A DNA stretch of 64,000 nt from Gammaproteobacteria bacterium (GTDB lineage: Bacteria; Pseudomonadota; Gammaproteobacteria; DSM-16500): the NCBI GenBank assembly GCA_013816845.1, contig JACDDU010000001.1, forward strand, positions 434,001 to 498,000. Reading direction: 5' to 3'. A model generated the notes under the pieces. That model was given only the letters and a program-made list of their open reading frames with translations. It ran no database searches and was not told the origin of the DNA. The number at the start of each line of letters is the position of its first letter. Within the stretch, counting starts at the first letter, position 1. The position numbers and the translations under genes were made by a program. Below, piece by piece: positions 59,610 through 64,000 of this stretch.

Positions 59610-60018
59610 AAAAAAATTCCAACTTTTAATGGTTAATAATTAAGGTATGTCTTAGTCATACCTTGAAATCTTAAAAATTTATATACTATTATCGTCCAAC
59701 AGTGTATCGCCTAAATCTAAAAGCGAAGAAGCCTCAGTTAAGCTTATTAAGTGGAACCCATATTTGCACTCTGTTAAAAATATTTAAGTACGCGGAACAA
59801 ATTCTAATACAAGTTAAATAAAAAATCGTGTTAATTTTTTAATTCATGAGATATGGTTAACGTAGGAACGGAAGCCAAGGGAGAGGGGAAGGAGTTATTA
59901 AGTTGTAATGTACCAGCCAGAAAGTTTATAAAAACATACCGTGCAAAACGTTCTGGCTAAGCCTTACAACATATCAGATTGTTTGTTGGATAACTGTAAT
60001 AATCACGGAGGATGTTAA
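59610..60018. other. 409-bp divergent spacer with two inverted repeats
   Basis: AAGGTATG, TCTTAGT, CATACCTT at 59642-59664 is a perfect 8-bp inverted repeat, 33 bases before the start of the minus-strand gene, suited to an operator or leader hairpin. AGCCAGAA (59915-59922) and TTCTGGCT (59951-59958) form a second 8-bp pair before the deacetylase gene. No protein-like frame is seen. Confidence 0.5.
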
Positions 60019-60798
60019 ATGTTAGTTTTCAAACGCTTTTGTGCTGGGCTAGTTTTTATGTTCACCGCTCTATTGGCATGTGTTACATGGGCGGAGCAAA
60101 CAATTAACATTCCGATCCTCTGTTATCATAATTTAAATCCTACTGTACCCGGCAGTATGAACTTGAGCCCACAAAAATTTGAAAGCCAAATAAAGTGGTT
60201 GAAAGATAATGGTTATACAGTCGTTCCCCTAAAAGAGGTCGTAGACTATTTACAAGGTGCACGCCAAACATTACCTCCTAAATCCGTCGTCGTTACAGCT
60301 GATGATGGATGGCAATCTGTCTATACTTATATGTGGCCCATCATACGAAAATACAATATTCCCGTTACCTTGTTCATATATCCTCAAACAATTTCACAAG
60401 GTAAAAATGCGATGACGTGGGAGGAATTAAAAGAATTACAACGGACTGGTCTTTTTGATATACAAAGCCATACTTACTGGCACCCAAACTTTAAGAAGGA
60501 AAAGAAAAAGCGTTCTGGCAGTGCTTATGAGCAATTCGTATCCGATCAATTACAAACTTCAAAAAAAATATTAGAAGATAAACTCGGTATTAAAGTCACT
60601 TTATTAGCTTGGCCTTTTGGAATTTATGATCATTATTTAGAGCAAGCCTCATCCAAAGCTGGTTACGTAATGGCATTTAGTATCGATGCGCGCACAGCTA
60701 ATCGAAGCTTTCGACCCATGGCACAACCCCGCTTTATGATTGTTGACGGTTTATCCATGAAAACCTTTACTACTATTATTCGGGGAGCAAGTAGCTAA
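60019..60798 (+). CDS. Secreted polysaccharide deacetylase (NodB homology domain)
   Basis: The 259-residue protein has a signal peptide (FCAGLVFMFTALLACVTWA) and a carbohydrate esterase 4 domain. Motif 1 is TADDGWQS with Asp95 and Asp96, where the common form is TFDDG; motif 2 is HTYWHPN with His151 and His155 as metal ligands; later LLAWPFG matches motif 3. The fold matches enzymes that deacetylate N-acetylated glycans such as peptidoglycan or PNAG. GGAGGA lies about 9 bases upstream of the ATG. No glycan synthesis genes are adjacent. Confidence 0.9.
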   Translation: MLVFKRFCAGLVFMFTALLACVTWAEQTINIPILCYHNLNPTVPGSMNLSPQKFESQIKWLKDNGYTVVPLKEVVDYLQGARQTLPPKSVVVTADDGWQSVYTYMWPIIRKYNIPVTLFIYPQTISQGKNAMTWEELKELQRTGLFDIQSHTYWHPNFKKEKKKRSGSAYEQFVSDQLQTSKKILEDKLGIKVTLLAWPFGIYDHYLEQASSKAGYVMAFSIDARTANRSFRPMAQPRFMIVDGLSMKTFTTIIRGASS

Positions 60799-60807
60799 AT
60801 TGTGTGT

Positions 60808-60829
60808 ATGGGGGCTTGAGGGCTCCCAT
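60808..60829 (+). terminator. Terminator hairpin after the deacetylase gene
   Basis: ATGGGGGC pairs with GCTCCCAT over 8 bp (one G-T pair) with a 6-base loop, 9 bases past the stop codon. It is followed by TTTAT, a short T-run. Confidence 0.6.
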
Positions 60830-61011
60830 TTATACCCTAGCTTATCGAATTGTAGCGAATTTCCTTCCGGAAGTTTCTTAACCTACAGGTATAGAATAAA
60901 ATTACTATGCATGCTTTCTAGAATGGAGATTTTCTAACTTAAAAAAATTTGTACTTATTCCGCGCATAAGATATCTTAAGCACGCTCTATTTAATTACAA
61001 AGGAACTGTTC

Positions 61012-61374
61012 ATGAAGCGTTACTTACATTTATTTAGCTTTCTTTTTTCTACATCTTTATCTATGCCCTTGTATGCTGAAGATTATAGTTTGTATCTGAA
61101 AAATCATACCGAACAAGTGATACGTATAGTTAGAACAAATGGATCTTATATCGTTTTACCCGCACAAGGCTTTCTCTTTAGTGCGCGATTCCGTGTGGGC
61201 TCTGAAGTTAGCAATTATATTAACGGGAAAAAAATATGTAGCTGGGTTATTTCAACGTCTAATCGTTGCAATAAAGTCATGGGTTTAAGCTACGGACCCA
61301 ATGCACAGGGGATTATCGGTTGTAATGTGGAAACGTTACAACGTTCGCCATGTTATTCACAAAATTTAAAATAG
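61012..61374 (+). CDS. Small secreted cysteine-containing protein, orphan
   Basis: The 120-residue protein has a signal peptide (HLFSFLFSTSLSMPLYA, cleavage before EDYS) and a mature part of about 98 residues with four cysteines (KICSW, NRCNK, IGCNV, SPCYS), allowing two disulfides. Mature sequence begins YSLYLKNHTEQVIRIVR, matching the NHTE position in the protein encoded at 57633. AAGGAA is 7 bases upstream. Function unknown; host-exposed or periplasmic roles are both possible. Confidence 0.7.
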   Translation: MKRYLHLFSFLFSTSLSMPLYAEDYSLYLKNHTEQVIRIVRTNGSYIVLPAQGFLFSARFRVGSEVSNYINGKKICSWVISTSNRCNKVMGLSYGPNAQGIIGCNVETLQRSPCYSQNLK

Positions 61375-61531
61375 TTGATCATTTTTGCGTTAGTTAGAAA
61401 AACGAAAGAATCTAAAATTTTTACGCAACATCAACACTATAAATTAAATTCTGCGGCGTAATCGTTTGAAACTAACTTTAAAAATTTCTTCAATAATAAT
61501 ATGTATTCATTTGTATTGTAAGGAGTAAGGT

Positions 61532-61837
61532 GTGGCTGGGTTTTTTAAAAGTAAAGTTAAGCGTCGAGTTGAAGATCAAGAAAGTATTGATCATTGTGAA
61601 GAGCAAACGAAATTATATGAAAACCTTGCGCGGGTAAGTTGTCGGTCAGCCAAAAGTTCTGATGTACCTGAAGAAAAGGCACAATGTAAAGACGATTCGA
61701 GCTGGTTACGTCACTCTATTCTTAATTGCAATAAATTAATAACACAAATAAGGAAAGAGGAATTAGACCGGGATCCCACGTTGGAGCATTATAACCTTGG
61801 TGATGGAATATTTACCCCAACCAAAGTTAGGTTATAA
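61532..61837 (+). CDS. Orphan small soluble protein
   Basis: The 101-residue protein starts with GTG at 61532, with AAGGAG 7-12 bases upstream, which is a strong site. It is polar, with four cysteines (HCEEQ, SCRSA, QCKDD, NCNKL), a twin-helix look and no signal peptide. The spacing of cysteines (about 15, 15 and 14 residues apart) recalls CHCH-like or small metal-binding helical hairpins, but no CxnC pair is canonical. The gene stands alone and its function is unknown. Confidence 0.55.
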   Translation: MAGFFKSKVKRRVEDQESIDHCEEQTKLYENLARVSCRSAKSSDVPEEKAQCKDDSSWLRHSILNCNKLITQIRKEELDRDPTLEHYNLGDGIFTPTKVRL

Positions 61838-62149
61838 CCCATGCACTAATCTTATTTTTGCTTTGAATTACCGAATTATCTCTCGACATAATTTATTGAA
61901 AAAGCAAACTTAATAAGCAAATTTTTTTTAGGTTCTTAGTAAGAGTAGCGGTAATAATTAAAACTTCATGCAAATGCAATGTAATAAATGCTGAAGAACC
62001 AGGGTTATGCGGCGAAAAAAGATTTTTTTTGCGGTATTTAGAAAAATTAACGCATAGCTTAATGAGAAGGAACGCTGATTATAAAGCACGTTTCTTGATG
62101 AAAAAGGCGGAGCTAAAACTCGCCTTTCTTTTTAACATCAATGCATGGG
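61838..62149. other. 312-bp spacer between convergent genes
   Basis: AT-rich, ending in the two-way terminator at 62103-62133. No supported gene: the short open frame at 62029-62223 runs through the terminator and into the facing gene. Confidence 0.5.
62103..62133. terminator. Bidirectional intrinsic terminator
   Basis: AAAGGCGGAG and CTCGCCTTT form a 9-bp stem with one bulged G and a 6-base loop. It is followed by CTTTTT on the plus strand and by TTTTTC on the minus strand. It lies 17 bp past the stop of the minus-strand gene at 62150-63367 and serves both facing genes. Confidence 0.78.
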
Positions 62150-63367
62150 TTATAATTCAGTTTTTCTTCCTAAACCTGGGGTACGTATTTCTCGTTCTGC
62201 TAATATTTCATTTACCTCTTTAACACAAGCATGTTGCGGTTTACTGAGCACCTGCAAATTGTGAGATGTAAAATGCGTATAGTAGCGATAAATATCAGCA
62301 ATCATGGTTTGTTTCTGGTTTGCTGGCAATTCGTCATAATTTTCTTTACCATAAAGCTCTTCTAATCGATGCTCGATATATTTTGAAAATTGCTTTAAGG
62401 TTTTAGCATCTCTGAGTGGAAAAATAATTCCATTCCACAAATCACAAATTACCGCGTTAGGATAAAGTTCCGCTAAGCCTTGAATATTGATATCTTTTTT
62501 GAAATTAATCTGCTTGTCCTTGCTGCTGTGCGGCAGCACAACGGCTAACGTGTGTCCTTCTTCACCTGCAATCTTTTGCGATAATATACCCATAGGCAAA
62601 CCTTCAAAGGCTTTAACCTTTTTAATTTTTTGTAAAGCAATACGGGCCATTTCATCGCACATGCCGAGTATCACTTTTTGATTTGTTTCAGGGACATTAA
62701 TCGTCATTAACTCATTGGTTGTTGCCATTTTAAGATGCATCATGCTGTAATGGTAAGCAATGACCCCTGTTTGCTCAGGTTTGCAATTTGCTCGATAGTA
62801 GGTCATCAATTTCTTTGCTTCCTCATCTAGAATTTCTCTTTCCTTTACCCGGGTTTCATCCAGATATGTTTTCTCTTTAGGACTGCAATGATTAGGTTTT
62901 TTTCCAGGCAAGGCTACGACATAGTCCATTTGTTTAATACTACGAGCTTGCACACCGTCAGTATCTTTATTGCATGTTTTATGGGTTGGAAAGGTTATCT
63001 TGTTAAGTTGACTGAGTAATTTATCAGTATCATCATTCGTTTGCACACTAGCAGCGCTTATTGTGTCAGTCAAATTTGCAAAAAATAATGTCGACATAAA
63101 AAGCGTCGTTTTTATACCCGGTTTCAAAAATTTTATTGGATGATGCGTATGGGATACTTCATCCTTGGGAAATGGATTATGCTGAAAATGCTCATGAATA
63201 GCTGACCGGGGGTCTGTTATAGATCGGGTTGCAATCCTGTTTGAGATTGCTCCAGTAGAATGAGACCGCTTAGATAAAAATTTAGAAGGTCTTTGGGCAG
63301 TATTTAATTCCCCTTTCAATCTATTTTGTTTTTCTTTATAACTTTTTCCCTGGTTCTCGTATGGCAT
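62150..63367 (-). CDS. Membrane-anchored orphan with possible Cys-His-Asp triad; effector candidate
   Basis: The 405-residue protein has a basic, disordered N-terminus (about 80 residues), one hydrophobic segment (about 84-107, TTLFMSTLFFANLTDTISAA), and a soluble C-terminal domain. In that domain Cys237 (LGMCDEMARIAL), His272 (GEEGHTLAVVLP) and Asp309 (AVICDLWNGIIFPL) occur in the order and sequence context seen in papain-like peptidases such as the YopT/C58 group: Cys before a helix, His and Asp on successive strands. Similarity to a specific family is not recognised, so protease, acyltransferase or transglutaminase activity are all open. A PmrA-box-like repeat lies 127 bp upstream, and a terminator follows the stop. 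Confidence 0.7.
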   Translation of the reverse strand: MPYENQGKSYKEKQNRLKGELNTAQRPSKFLSKRSHSTGAISNRIATRSITDPRSAIHEHFQHNPFPKDEVSHTHHPIKFLKPGIKTTLFMSTLFFANLTDTISAASVQTNDDTDKLLSQLNKITFPTHKTCNKDTDGVQARSIKQMDYVVALPGKKPNHCSPKEKTYLDETRVKEREILDEEAKKLMTYYRANCKPEQTGVIAYHYSMMHLKMATTNELMTINVPETNQKVILGMCDEMARIALQKIKKVKAFEGLPMGILSQKIAGEEGHTLAVVLPHSSKDKQINFKKDINIQGLAELYPNAVICDLWNGIIFPLRDAKTLKQFSKYIEHRLEELYGKENYDELPANQKQTMIADIYRYYTHFTSHNLQVLSKPQHACVKEVNEILAEREIRTPGLGRKTEL

Positions 63368-63493
63368 TTATAAACCCTCAAAACGTGAAATTTTTTCATC
63401 GTATCATGCAATCCATTAAGACTTTATTAACACCTTTACGGAAGCTAGAACAGTAAGTTTAAATCTAATACTTTTCTCTTAATTCATATCCTA

Positions 63494-63510
63494 ATTAAGA
63501 TTCTGTTAAG
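63494..63510 (-). promoter_or_regulatory. PmrA-box-like direct repeat
   Basis: On the minus strand CTTAACAGAATCTTAAT fits the PmrA consensus YTTAAK-N5-YTTAAK with a single mismatch (C for the first K). PmrA controls the Dot/Icm system and many effector genes in Legionella and Coxiella. The site lies 127 bp upstream of the start at 63367. A TATTAG about 23 bases further could be a -10. The remaining spacer 63368-63822 is AT-rich with no other feature that I can support. Confidence 0.45.
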
Positions 63511-63822
63511 TTTTAGTCGGAATTACCCAAATCATTTCATTCGTAAAATGGGTTACAATAAAATATAACGCAAGAACGACTCAAATCCATTCTAACGAGA
63601 GTTACAAAAAAGACTGATGTTTTAAGAGTTTCAATAATGATGCCGCGAGCCGTTCTACAATAAGTGCATGATTCATAATTTTACATTTTTTTGCATGATT
63701 AAGAGAGTCTTAAGGCACGTTTAATATTCTCACCTAGCTTATTTAAGTAAATTATAAAAACCGCATTAATATTATATTAATAAACTAATTCTATAATAAT
63801 TAATATAAATCCGAGTCCTACA

Positions 63823-64000
63823 ATGAATAATCGATTAGATCCTAAAGATGTTAAAAGCTTAACCCTACATCCCAGTTTAAGTCGGGAGGTTAATCGTCAG
63901 GTTATTATTCCAAAGCAGTTCCTTGGTGAACTCAAAGTTAGCTTGGAATCATTTATCGTGGGTGATGACAAGGTAATCGATGAATTGCTTCGAGCTAACG
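63823..64000 (+). CDS. Hypothetical protein, cut by the window end
   Basis: An open frame begins at ATG 63823 (MNNRLDPKDVKSLTLHPSLS) and runs off the window after 59 codons. It is soluble and has the codon use of the other genes here. No domain is recognisable in the visible part. GAG at 63812 is a poor binding site. Confidence 0.55.
   Translation, partial: MNNRLDPKDVKSLTLHPSLSREVNRQVIIPKQFLGELKVSLESFIVGDDKVIDELLRAN

Noticed and set aside
62029-62223. 64-codon plus-strand open frame near 62.1 kb
   Set aside because: It runs through a strong two-way terminator and overlaps the end of the facing 405-residue gene; no ribosome binding site was found.

Overview
The window reads as chromosomal DNA of a low-GC gammaproteobacterium, most likely in the Legionellales (Coxiella/Legionella/Aquicella relatives). 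This is inferred from gene content and not from a database search. The evidence is E. coli-like housekeeping order (yceD-rpmF-plsX-fabHDG-acpP-fabF-mltG-tmk-holB-tatD, lolCD, yciB-bolA), a small membrane protein resembling the Coxiella CBU_0592 family, several EAL-domain proteins, and orphan proteins with the look of secreted effectors. I saw no rRNA, tRNA, CRISPR array, insertion sequence or prophage. Coding density is high up to about 56 kb and drops sharply after that.

Region by region: 1-4.2 kb holds a 5'-truncated double AAA+ ATPase, dusA, a small membrane protein, a probable gene remnant and an orphan membrane protein. 4.2-9.4 kb (minus strand) is the class Ia ribonucleotide reductase operon nrdA-nrdB. 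nrdA carries a 378-residue LAGLIDADG intein in the active-site loop, and the residue after the intein is Gly, not the usual Cys/Ser/Thr. A NrdR-like box lies upstream, and a terminator-like hairpin lies between the two genes. 9.7-19.8 kb is the fatty-acid/phospholipid synthesis operon running into cell-wall, nucleotide and replication genes. Its sigma70 promoter places the predicted transcript start exactly on the yceD ATG. 19.8-31.4 kb has lolC-lolD, comEC, a two-component pair, smc and ligA.

31.5-40.6 kb is a signalling block. It has an orphan membrane protein with effector-like features, three EAL-domain c-di-GMP proteins (one intact hybrid, one with a damaged GGDEF and one altered EAL metal ligand, one with a lost GGDEF motif but intact EAL), and a PLP decarboxylase fused to a GNAT-like domain. 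A strong Shine-Dalgarno sequence and an in-frame ATG sit at the fusion joint. 40.7-56 kb returns to housekeeping: udk, smrA, hslO, an RND efflux pair, yciB, bolA, prmB, nagZ, hpt, a DUF1189 protein, fadE and a membrane-anchored sulfatase/phosphoethanolamine-transferase-like enzyme.

56-64 kb is an accessory zone of single genes with long AT-rich spacers: a secreted alpha/beta hydrolase, two small secreted proteins that may be related, a secreted polysaccharide deacetylase, orphan proteins, and a membrane-anchored protein with a possible Cys-His-Asp triad behind a PmrA-box-like repeat. This zone is the best place to look for host-interaction genes. Several spacers carry clear hairpins, including a bidirectional terminator, a stem that would hide a ribosome binding site, and a perfect inverted repeat enclosing a DnaA box.
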